Positions 1 to 7,600 of a stretch of DNA of 28,385 nucleotides are shown here, piece by piece. The stretch is taken from NCBI GenBank assembly GCA_023621895.1, contig JAMOAF010000522.1:1-28385 (forward strand). The letters run 5' to 3'. The notes beneath the pieces were generated by a model. The model did no database searches. It was not told the DNA's origin and worked only from the letters and a program-made list of their open reading frames with translations. Numbering within the stretch: position 1 is the first letter of the stretch; every line of letters starts with the position of its first letter. The stretch is from Planctomycetota bacterium. GTDB taxonomy: Bacteria; Planctomycetota; Planctomycetia; Pirellulales; Thermoguttaceae. Made by a program: the position numbers and the translations under genes.

Positions 1-86
1 AGGGTTCAGGGTTCAGGGTTCAGGGTTCAGGGTTCAGGGTTCAGGGTTCAGGGTTCAGGGTTCAGGGTTCAGGGTTCAGGGTTCAG
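1..86. repeat. Heptanucleotide tandem array, (AGGGTTC)x12
   Basis: Twelve uninterrupted perfect copies of the 7-bp unit AGGGTTC fill positions 1-84 and run off the window's left edge, so the true copy number is unknown. They are followed by AG and an 8-T tract (87-94) that touches the stop codon of the leftward isomerase gene. Read on that gene's strand, the stop is followed by an A tract and then CTGAACC-type heptamers. A period of seven is not a multiple of three, so the array is not coding. It resembles simple-sequence arrays prone to slippage. Confidence 0.97.
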
Positions 87-93
87 TTTTTTT

Positions 94-1047
94 TCAGGTT
101 GCTTCTGCCAGGCAGGCGCTCAGGTAGGCGCGGGCGGTGTTGATCTCGGCCGTCACGGTCTGAAGGGTTTCCATGATCGGGATGCCGCGCGGCACCGGGT
201 GCATGAAGATCTCCGTCCACCGAGCATAGCCAATCCGCTTCAGTGCGGCAACGATCGGGCGGAAGTCGAGCGAGCCGCGGCCCGGCATCTGCTCCAACTC
301 CTGCGGCTTGGGCAGCTTCTCCATGCAGCCCTGCCCATATTGCCAGGCGTAGAAATGGACCAGCTTGGGGCCGAGGTCCTCGATCAGCCGGGCGAGCAGT
401 TTTTCGTCCTGGGGCAGATGATACGGCGCCAAGGCGATGCCGAGGAACGGGCTGGCGGCGGCTTCGGCCAGGTAGCGAATCGAATCGAGGCTGGCCACCA
501 GCGCTTTGCCGTGGTTCTCGATCCCGATCGTCACGCCGCACTGTTCGGCCAGTTCCACGTGGGGCTTCATTTTCTCGACGAATTGAGCCACGGCCGTCTT
601 GGCTTCCGCGCCGACCACGTCTTTCGGTCCCGCGCTGCCGGTGACAACGAGCGAGCCGCCGAATCTCTTCAACATGCGGATTTCGTCCGCCAGGTTGAAG
701 GGACCCAGATCGTAGCGGGTCGTCATGCCCAGCTTGACGCCGTGCTTGGCAAGCAGTTCGGCGAATCGTTGATGGCCCATCGCCTCCATCTGCTCGCGCT
801 GATTGGCGTGATGCTCGGGCCAGAGGTCGATCCGCTCGGCGCCGATCTTGTGGACCTCGCCGGCGATCTCTTCCAACGGCAACTTGCCGTACATGCTCGA
901 GGCCAGGGCATAGTGGAGCTGGAACTTGGGCGGCCCGGCGGCGGATGGGGTGTCGAGCGGCAGGCAAGCCGCGGCCGAGCCGGCGGCCAGCAGGCGGCAC
1001 GCCTGGCGGCGGGTGATTCTGGCATGGTTCACGGGTGGTTTCTCCAT
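94..1047 (-). CDS. Secreted sugar-phosphate isomerase/epimerase-like TIM-barrel protein
   Basis: A 317-residue protein of the xylose-isomerase-like/AP-endonuclease-2 TIM-barrel superfamily, whose members isomerise or epimerise sugars using divalent metal. The N-terminus has a twin-arginine-like leader (TRRQACRLLAAG, residues 12-23, then a hydrophobic stretch to about 30). The Tat motif is weak because the usual Phe is missing, so export is likely but not certain. Candidate metal or active-site residues on barrel strands are E177 in IENHG, H210, H231 and E279 in WTEIF. It is the third gene of a leftward operon, 25 bp after the dehydrogenase stop, which suggests the two act on related sugars or sugar acids. 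The substrate cannot be named. The start is the only ATG giving a leader; no clear Shine-Dalgarno sequence precedes it. Confidence 0.85.
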   Translation of the reverse strand: MEKPPVNHARITRRQACRLLAAGSAAACLPLDTPSAAGPPKFQLHYALASSMYGKLPLEEIAGEVHKIGAERIDLWPEHHANQREQMEAMGHQRFAELLAKHGVKLGMTTRYDLGPFNLADEIRMLKRFGGSLVVTGSAGPKDVVGAEAKTAVAQFVEKMKPHVELAEQCGVTIGIENHGKALVASLDSIRYLAEAAASPFLGIALAPYHLPQDEKLLARLIEDLGPKLVHFYAWQYGQGCMEKLPKPQELEQMPGRGSLDFRPIVAALKRIGYARWTEIFMHPVPRGIPIMETLQTVTAEINTARAYLSACLAEAT

Positions 1048-1072
1048 GTTGCGAGGGAAAAGGGCAACCTAC

Positions 1073-2068
1073 CTAATTTACCACGTTTCGCAGCGGCTGG
1101 CCGAGGATCGCCCGGCGGCAGGCCGCGGCGGTCTTCGTGCGGATATCGTGCAAGCCCTCTTCGCTGTAGAAGGCCGCGTGGGGATTGAGGATCAGCCGGT
1201 CGTGGGCGGCGTGGGCCGGATCGCGCCAGGCGACGAGGAGCGGATCGTTTTCGGCCGGGGGCTCCTGGGGCAATACATCGATGCCCGCCCCGGCGAGCCG
1301 GCCGCTGGCCAATGCCTCGGCGAGGGCGCCGGTGTCGACGATCGCGCCCCGGGCGGTGTTGACCAGGTAGCTTCCGGGGCGGATGCGGGCGATTGCCGCC
1401 GCGCCGATCATGCCGCGGGTCTCTTCCGTCAGGGGGCAATGGAGACTCACCACCAGCGATTGGCCGAGCAGTTCTTCGAGCGTCTCCGCGCGGCGGATGC
1501 CGAGGGCCCTGTCGTAGCCGTCGGGCTTGTAGGGATCGTAGAAGACCACGTCCATGCCCAGCGCCTTCGCCCGCAGCGCCGCCGCCGAGCCGATGCGGCC
1601 GAGGCCGACGACGCCGAAAACCTGTCCCCGGAGCCTCGTCAGGGGAACCGCCTGCGTGTAGTTCCAGGGTCCCCGCCCCGCCCTCAACCGCGAGTTCTGT
1701 AGGTGAACCCCGCGCGTAAGCGCCAGGGCCATCGCGATTGCCGTGTCGGCCACTTCCTCCGACCCGTAGTCGGGCACGATCGCCACGGGGATTCCCCGCT
1801 CGCGGGCGCACCGCCAATCGACGTTGTCGTAGCCGACGCCGGCGCGGACGATCAGCTTGCAGCACTTGAGCCGCTCGATCGTCGGCCGCGTGATCGAGAT
1901 GGCGTGATAGAGGACGATCGCGGCGGCGTCCTCGATCCGCCCGACGAGCTGCTCCTCGCTCGTCGCGTCGAGGGCAACCACGCCGGCGACCTCGCCCAGA
2001 ACGCCTCGCTCGGGCTCGAGGTCGTCGCTGATAAAATCGGCAATCGCCACCCAGGGCTGGGCAGTCAT
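1073..2068 (-). CDS. D-isomer-specific 2-hydroxyacid dehydrogenase, CtBP-type
   Basis: A 331-residue NAD(P)-dependent dehydrogenase that should interconvert a D-2-hydroxyacid and a 2-keto acid in the cytoplasm. The Rossmann loop is VVGLGRIG (153-160). The family catalytic residues are all present: R240 in NTARGAIVD, E269 in LPQEPP and H297 in LNPHAAF. The sequence after the histidine (AAFYSEEGLHDIR) resembles the C-terminal-binding-protein subgroup more than classical SerA, and there is no C-terminal ACT domain, so a serine-pathway role is doubtful. It begins 15 bp after the kinase-like gene stop and ends 25 bp before the isomerase gene. A GGAG lies 10 nt upstream of the ATG. The physiological hydroxyacid is unknown. 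Confidence 0.88.
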   Translation of the reverse strand: MTAQPWVAIADFISDDLEPERGVLGEVAGVVALDATSEEQLVGRIEDAAAIVLYHAISITRPTIERLKCCKLIVRAGVGYDNVDWRCARERGIPVAIVPDYGSEEVADTAIAMALALTRGVHLQNSRLRAGRGPWNYTQAVPLTRLRGQVFGVVGLGRIGSAAALRAKALGMDVVFYDPYKPDGYDRALGIRRAETLEELLGQSLVVSLHCPLTEETRGMIGAAAIARIRPGSYLVNTARGAIVDTGALAEALASGRLAGAGIDVLPQEPPAENDPLLVAWRDPAHAAHDRLILNPHAAFYSEEGLHDIRTKTAAACRRAILGQPLRNVVN

Positions 2069-2083
2069 CGGTTCTTTCTCCCG

Positions 2084-2854
2084 TCAGAGCATTTTGCATT
2101 CCCATTTTTCGGCTGCCCGCGGCACGCGGCCGGCGAGCAGCTCCACAAAGGCTTCGAGCGTTTCGGCTGCCTCGCCGACCGGCCTGGCGAGAAAGCGGCC
2201 GCTGGGGGCTCGGTTCCAGCTTGGCGCGCCCTCGCCGTCGCGGCTGATGAGCACAATGTCGAATTGGCAGGCTGTGCGAAGCTCGGCTGCCGCATCGCCC
2301 GCCCGGCGCGCAATGTCGCCGAGCAATGCTTCACTGTACGGTTCGCCGTGGAAGACGGTCCGGGCGAGCAGTTTGCGCGCCATCAGGCCCCTGAGAAACT
2401 TGACCTTGTGGACATCGCAGGCCGCGAGGTAGCAGATTTCCTCCAGCCCGATGGGTGAGACGAAGACGGTCGTGACTTCGATCCCCGCCAGGTATTCGGC
2501 GGTCTTGAGTTGTTGCGTCACCCGATAGCTGGCCTCAACCACGACGAGGTCCTTTTCGGCCGCCACGATCCGCTCCAGGTCGAGTGCCTGGGGGAACCCG
2601 TGGCTCGTCGCGTGGAGATAGCGGTCGCCGCGCAGGCGCTTGATCTCGCGGCTTGGGCGGAAGTAGTCCGGATTGTCCCAGAGCAGGGCTTCGTCGGGCC
2701 GCGGTGAACCACGGCGGGATTCCCGGCTCTTGATCACGGCAACCAGGTCGAACGGCAGCTCGCCGTGAAACTCACGGGCGGCGGCGAGCAGCGGCCCCTT
2801 GCCCACGCAGGAAGGGCCCGACAGGGCGATCAGCCTTTTTTGAGCTTTCCCCAT
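2084..2854 (-). CDS. P-loop protein, guanylate-kinase-like
   Basis: A 256-residue protein beginning with beta-strand RLIALSG and a Walker A-like loop GPSCVGKGPL (13-22). Guanylate kinases normally read GPSGxGKS/T or GKGT; here the residues after the lysine are G-P-L, so the Ser/Thr that helps bind Mg-nucleotide is missing. The following SRESRRGSPRPDE and DNPDYFRP segments recall the GMP-binding region of guanylate kinases but do not match it closely. The open frame continues upstream without stop to about 3760, but that part lies opposite the esterase gene. The ATG at 2854 is chosen because the P-loop starts there. It is the first gene of the leftward operon with the dehydrogenase and isomerase. 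Its substrate is unknown; a small-molecule kinase is the best guess. Confidence 0.72.
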   Translation of the reverse strand: MGKAQKRLIALSGPSCVGKGPLLAAAREFHGELPFDLVAVIKSRESRRGSPRPDEALLWDNPDYFRPSREIKRLRGDRYLHATSHGFPQALDLERIVAAEKDLVVVEASYRVTQQLKTAEYLAGIEVTTVFVSPIGLEEICYLAACDVHKVKFLRGLMARKLLARTVFHGEPYSEALLGDIARRAGDAAAELRTACQFDIVLISRDGEGAPSWNRAPSGRFLARPVGEAAETLEAFVELLAGRVPRAAEKWECKML

Positions 2855-2909
2855 GGAGACGATCGCGACCAGCTTGGCAGGAACCGCGTCATGGACGAAG
2901 ATAATCCGA

Positions 2910-2931
2910 TTGAACCAGCCGGTTGGTTCAA
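2910..2931. promoter_or_regulatory. Perfect 22-bp palindrome, candidate shared operator
   Basis: TTGAACCA (2910-2917) is followed by six bases and then its exact reverse complement TGGTTCAA (2924-2931). The site lies 37 bp before the esterase ATG and 55 bp before the leftward P-loop gene ATG, inside the only 114-bp gap between these divergent genes. Two 8-bp half sites with a 6-bp spacer are the geometry expected for a dimeric helix-turn-helix repressor. An RNA hairpin in either leader is an alternative. No regulator gene lies next to it. Confidence 0.5.
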
Positions 2932-2968
2932 GCGTCGAATCTAACCCATCCAACCCGGAGCGACAACC

Positions 2969-3862
2969 ATGCGATTTCTCATGGCGACTTTTTGCGTCTT
3001 CTTCCTGCTGTCCGCAAGCAGCCGGGCGATCGAGCCGGCGGCGACCCTGGATGTCTGGCCGGGCGCGGCGCCGGGCGAGAAGGGCGATATCGGCGCCGAG
3101 CAACTCGCGCCGGACAAGGGAGGCAAACCGGTCGCGCGGCTGATGAACGTCACCCAGCCGACCGTTTCCGTCTACAAGCCGGCGGCGGAAAGCGACACCG
3201 GCGCGGCGGTGGTAATCTGTCCCGGCGGGGGCTACAACATCCTCGCCATGGACCTTGAAGGCACCGAAGTCGCCGAGTGGCTGAATTCGATCGGGGTGAC
3301 CGGGATCGTCCTCAAGTACCGCGTCCCGCTCCGCAAGGACCTGGAGAAGCACGAGGCGCCGTTGCAGGACGCGCAGCGCGCGGTGAGCCTCGTCCGCTCC
3401 AAGGCCGCCGAGTGGAAGATCGATCCGGAGCGGATCGGCATCCTCGGGTTCTCCGCTGGCGGGCACCTGGCCGCCACGGCGTCGACGAACTTCGACCGGC
3501 GGCACTACGAGCCGATCGACGAGGTCGACAAGGTGAGCTGCCGGCCCGACTTCGCCGTGCTGGTCTACCCGGCCTACTTGCTCGTGGAAAAGAGCAGCCA
3601 ACTGGCGGCGGAGATACGCGTCAGCGAGAAGACTCCACCGATCTTCTTTGCCCATGCGGGCGACGACGGGATCAGCGCCGAGAACAGCATCGCGATGTTC
3701 CTGGCGATGAAGAAGGCCGGGGTGCCGTGCGAGTTGCACGTCTATGCATCCGGCGGCCACGGCTTCGGCCTCCGCCCGAGCGATAACCCCTGTTCGACCT
3801 GGCCGGCGCGCTGCGAGGCCTGGATGAGGAGCCGCGGGCTGCTGGGCAAGAAGGCGCCGTAG
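2969..3862 (+). CDS. Secreted alpha/beta-hydrolase, esterase/lipase (acetyl-xylan-esterase-like)
   Basis: A 297-residue exported hydrolase. Residues 1-20 form a Sec signal peptide with a hydrophobic core and probable cleavage after SSRA. The HGGG-type oxyanion loop appears as PGGGY (85-89), the nucleophile elbow is GFSAGG with Ser162, the acid is Asp232 or Asp233 in HAGDDG, and the base is His264 in GGHGFG. This arrangement is typical of the BD-FAE/acetyl-esterase group that deacylates plant or algal polysaccharides or their oligomers in the periplasm. A GGAG at 2957-2960 supports the ATG at 2969. It is divergent from the P-loop/dehydrogenase/isomerase operon across a palindromic site, which suggests co-regulation with sugar metabolism. 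The exact ester substrate cannot be read from sequence. Confidence 0.88.
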   Translation: MRFLMATFCVFFLLSASSRAIEPAATLDVWPGAAPGEKGDIGAEQLAPDKGGKPVARLMNVTQPTVSVYKPAAESDTGAAVVICPGGGYNILAMDLEGTEVAEWLNSIGVTGIVLKYRVPLRKDLEKHEAPLQDAQRAVSLVRSKAAEWKIDPERIGILGFSAGGHLAATASTNFDRRHYEPIDEVDKVSCRPDFAVLVYPAYLLVEKSSQLAAEIRVSEKTPPIFFAHAGDDGISAENSIAMFLAMKKAGVPCELHVYASGGHGFGLRPSDNPCSTWPARCEAWMRSRGLLGKKAP

Positions 3863-3870
3863 TTGGCGCG

Positions 3871-3894
3871 GAGCGGCCGGCGGCGGGCCGCCGC
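3871..3894 (+). terminator. GC-rich hairpin after the esterase gene
   Basis: Nine bases after the esterase stop, AGCGGC (3871-3876) pairs with GCCGCT (3889-3894). An alternative inner hairpin is CGGCGG (3877-3882) with CCGCCG (3887-3892) around a CGGG loop. No T-run follows, so it may act as a transcript-end stabiliser or Rho-assisted terminator rather than a classical intrinsic terminator. Confidence 0.35.
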
Positions 3895-4149
3895 TGTCGC
3901 TGATCGTGTGTGCGACGGCGGTTCAGACCCCCATGGAATGGACCGCGTTGGACCACCCTACGGGGCGCGGTGGATTTTGAGATCCACGAAATGTATGCGG
4001 TCTACCCGAACGGAAAGCGGCTCAATCGCAAGCCGAACATTTTCGCACGCGGCTCCAGTGAGCAGTGGCGCTACAAGGCGCGATCGTATAATAGGAGAAA
4101 GGGGTTGCTGCCGTAACGGACATTGTATGGAGCCGCACGGATCGAACCG
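3895..4149. other. Intergenic stretch with -10-like box and possible gene remnant
   Basis: This gap holds no convincing gene. A GTG-initiated reading frame at 3910-4116 encodes 68 residues whose second half (for example YPNGKRLNRKPNIFARG) looks protein-like, but there is no ribosome-binding site and I recognise no family; it may be a gene fragment. A perfect TATAAT (4087-4092) lies 58 bp before the next gene's ATG, with no recognisable -35 box at the right distance. Confidence 0.35.
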
Positions 4150-4413
4150 ATGAAGAAGACCTTGCCGCCCAAGTTGAAGAAGTTCGCCGCCGCGAAGCAG
4201 CGGCGTCTTGACGGACTTCTGGAGAAGAACAACGAAGGGACCATCACGGCCAGCGAAAAAGCGCGTCTGGAACAGCTCGTCGGAGAGGCGGAAGAGTTGA
4301 TGGTCGCCAACGCCCGCCTGGTGGCGCGGTTTGCCGAGGCGGAGGGTGAGAATTCCGCGGCGGCCGCGGTCCCGGTCACGGTCTGGGTGAAGCCGGAACA
4401 CGCGGGACGCTGA
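4150..4413 (+). CDS. Small helical protein, conserved-hypothetical type
   Basis: An 87-residue, mostly helical, charged protein starting MKKTLPPKLKK. The middle (about 22-60), with RLDGLLEKNNEGTITASEK and then a leucine-rich helix LEQLVGEAEELM, resembles from memory small orphan proteins of planctomycetes and cyanobacteria, some encoded next to HNH-type nuclease genes. No such partner is present here. The C-terminus ends in a short VPVTVWVKPEHAG segment. The ATG at 4150 is preferred over an in-frame TTG at 4123. A TATAAT box lies at 4087-4092. An antitoxin-like role is possible but unproven, and there is no signal peptide or membrane segment. The gene converges on the large leftward dihaem gene across a repeat-filled gap. 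Confidence 0.65.
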   Translation: MKKTLPPKLKKFAAAKQRRLDGLLEKNNEGTITASEKARLEQLVGEAEELMVANARLVARFAEAEGENSAAAAVPVTVWVKPEHAGR

Positions 4414-4456
4414 GGCATGGTACTGCCCGAGAGTCGTCGGGATCTGGAACGCCGCG

Positions 4457-4529
4457 CGCTGCCAAGCTGGAGCTTGGGAACGAGATGAAAACGCCAGCCG
4501 CTGCCAAGCTGGAGCTTGGGAACGAGATG
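4457..4529. repeat. Two copies of a 31-bp palindrome-bearing repeat
   Basis: Identical 31-bp copies lie at 4457-4487 and 4499-4529, a period of 42 bp. Each contains CCAAGCTGGAGCTTGG, which can fold as a 6-bp stem with a TGGA loop, followed by GAACGAGATG. In the opposite strand the unit reads as the peptide VPKLQLG, a string I remember from spurious translations in several planctomycete and cyanobacterial genomes. This suggests a dispersed REP-like element. The copies sit between two convergent genes. Confidence 0.85.
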
Positions 4530-4546
4530 GAGTTGTGACCTGTAAC

Positions 4547-4623
4547 CTGATGGCTGACCGCTGATGGCTGATGGCTGATGGCTGACCGCTGATGGCTGAT
4601 CGCTGACCGCTGATGGCCGACCG
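4547..4623. repeat. Degenerate heptanucleotide array, CTGAYSG x11
   Basis: Eleven 7-bp units run head to tail. The main variants are CTGATGG and CTGACCG, with one CTGATCG and one CCGACCG. The array stops 12 bp short of the stop codon of the leftward dihaem gene. It is a different heptamer from the array at the window's left edge but has the same unit length and the same position just beyond the 3' end of a leftward gene. Confidence 0.92.
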
Positions 4624-4635
4624 CTATCCCCCTCC

Positions 4636-7600
4636 TCAGTCCACCGGCCCGGGGCGGGCGATCCGCGGCGCGGTCTTGATCCTGGGGCGGATCGAGAGCC
4701 AGTCGATTCCCGGAAACTGGGGATCATCAATCGCCCGGACCTCCTCCGCGCCCCGGTAGGGGCAGATCGCATCGACCCAGACGATCAGCCGCAACAGGTC
4801 GATCGGGTCGACCTGGACGTCGTGATGCGTTCCGCTCGAAGCGATCTGGATCAGCCGGCTGGCGTAGGACAGCCGCTGCATCGGCAGCGGAGTCTGGTAG
4901 GCGGCCGGGTCGCGCGTGTCGTAGGCCTCGACCAGGAGCGTGCAGGCGATGCCGAAGCCGGGCGGCGGGTTTTCGGGCGGGGAATAAGCCTGCCCCCAGG
5001 TGGGCCGCCCGATCAGCGTGAGGTAGGTTTCGTCAAAGAAGAGAAAGCCCGTGCGGGGTGTCATGTCGAACGTTTTCCGGCCCTCGCCGTCGCCCTGGTG
5101 GCATCGCCCGCAAACCCGATCGAGGACCGGGCGGACGTAGCGATCGTAGCTCACCGAGTCGTCGTTCCAGGGGGGCGGCTCGATCGCGCGCGGCTCTTTC
5201 GAGAGGGCGATCGCGGCCAGGGGCAGCTCGGGCGTCGTGCTGTGCAGCTCGTGGCAGCCGAGGCAGCCGCGCCGCTCGCCCGGCAACACTCCCGTGAAGC
5301 TCCGCATCGTCTGCAATGCGCGCTGATTTTCATCGAGCAACTGAAAGTGCAGGGACTGGCCCGCGGGGGCTCGGAACGCCACCGAGCCGTCAGGCTGGAT
5401 CGGCACCGTGCCCAAAATCCGCTTGACGCCCTCGGACTGGACCGCCGAGACCACCGGCCCGGTCGAGAGGTAGGGCCGCTGGTTCCAGTAGGTGTAGGTC
5501 TTCGGTTCGATCGCCAGCACGCGGAGGTAGCGGACGTGACCGCGGAGCGCTTCCGGGGCGCCGTGGAGAACATTGGCGCTGTAGATCACGCCCTCCAGGC
5601 CCGCCGGGTCCGCGCCCCGCTCGGGCCAGGCCACCCGGTCGGCGATGACCGGCGGCCGGGCGCGGGGCCGCAGCGGGATGGCGTGGAAAATGTGCTGGGC
5701 GCCTTCGTACACGAGCTCGCGATTGCCGTCGGTGTCCATCAGGTAGAGCACGAACTTGCCCGAGCGCTCCGCCGAAACGAGGAAGTCCCGCTCGCTCAAG
5801 GGATAGGGCGAATAGTAGGCCGTGTATCGGCCGCTCGCGTGGTAGCGGGCCGACTCGATCGGATCGACCGGGCCGTTGCCCGACTCGGGCCAGGCCACCT
5901 CGGCGGTCACCTTGGTCAGCCCGTCGGGGAAGTTGTAGCCCTTATCGGGATCGAGGATGCCCACCGAGCCGGCGAACCAGTCGTGGTGGGCGCTGCCGGT
6001 GAACATCACCCGGCGGGTGCCGGGAATGCTCCGCCCGTCCTTGAGCAGGTCGGGCCAGACGCTCTGGTTGCCCCAGAACGCGGCGACGCCGGTTCCGTCG
6101 GGGTTGACGGTCCACAGGGCTTGCGCCCGCCAGAGCGGCTTGTCCGTGTATTCCCACCGGGTGTAAAGGACCCGGCCGTCGTCCATCACGGAGGGGAGGT
6201 AATCCGGCTCGTTGTTGGTGGAGACCAGGTAGATGTCGCTGCCCGATCGCTTGGCTCGAGCGAGCACGAAGGCGTTGGTCGGCGGCATGCAGCGGACGTA
6301 GCTGTGCCCCCGCGTCGTGGAGAACATGATGTGTTCGCCGTCCGGCAGGTAGATCGGGTCGAGGTCGTCGTAGGGGCCGCTTGTCAACTGCCGCAGCCCC
6401 GAGCCGTCGGCGTTGATTTCATAGAGATGGAAGGCCTTCTCGTTGTGCGGCTTGAAGCAGAACAGGACCGTGCGGCCGTCGTGGGAGACGTCGGGCCGCC
6501 AGAACGACCCGTGGAGCGGCGCCTGGGGCATCAACTGCCGCAGCCGGCCGCCGGGCGAGAGCCCCTCGAGGACGACGAGCCGCCCGCCGGGCACCGCCAT
6601 GTAGCCGAGGCGGTGCCGCGTCTGGTGCCGCCATTCGCTCCCCTGGGGAAACGGCATGTCGACCATCAACACCCGGTCGAAGTCGAGCACCGGGTTGGCC
6701 AGGGCGATCGACCGCTTCAGCCGCCGGACGGAAAAATACAGATCGACGTCTTCCCCCCGCAGACTTCTGGCGCGGGTTTCCAGCGGGCCGATCGCGGCGA
6801 GCGGATGGCCGAAGTCCACGCGGCCGGGATATTCCGCGGCGATTCGCTCGGCGAGCTGCCGCGTCCAGCCGATCTCCTCGAGAATCCGCTCGGCTGTCGG
6901 ATGGCCGTCGGCCTGGTGGAGCCAGTCGCGCCGCAGCGTCTCTTCGGCCTCCTCGGCCGTCAGGTCGCGCGTCGCCGGCGTGGCGGGCGCAACGTAGGGC
7001 GCGACGGCCTCGCGCGCGGAGGGGCGGAACTCGACGCGCGCCCCGGCGGCCAGGACCAGCTCGATCCACTCGGGCGAAAACCGCGCCGCCTCGCCCGCGG
7101 AAACCAGCCGGTCGTATTGCCGGCGGATTGCGTCGGCTTCCGCCCAGCGCCGCCGGTCGCCGTCCGTCTGCCCGAGCCACTGCGAGTCGGTCATTGGGCG
7201 GTATTCGAGCAGCAGGCCGATCAGCCGCTCCGCCGCGAGCCGAAACCGCTTTTCATCGCCGGCGATGTATTCGGCCGGCGTCAAGCCGGAATAGTTGGCA
7301 AACTGTTCACAGGCTTCCGGGAAATCATCGCTCACGCGCCGCCCGAAAACGGAGAGAAGCCCCGCGAGCTTGACCCGATCCTCGACGGCTCGCCGCCGTG
7401 TTTCGGCGAGCGTTTCCGCGAACGTCGCGCGGCGGACGTAGACGTTGGCGAGGGCCAGCTCGAGATCCTTCATCTTCGCTCGCTGGAGCGTCTCGCCCTC
7501 GGTGTAAAGCTGCCGCACCTGCCGGCCGGAAAGCGCGGCGCGGTAGACCCTGAGATCGTCGAGGGCGCCCTGGAAGCACTCGTTGCCGCTGGAGGAGCCG

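Noticed and set aside
1..86. Telomere-like sequence or linear chromosome end
   Set aside because: AGGGTTC differs from eukaryotic telomere units, and the window edge is arbitrary; a second, different heptamer array lies internally.
2855..3760. Upstream extension of the P-loop protein
   Set aside because: It is antisense to the esterase gene, and the P-loop that begins the domain lies just after ATG 2854.
4457..4529. CRISPR array
   Set aside because: There are only two repeats, an 11-bp spacer and no cas genes nearby.
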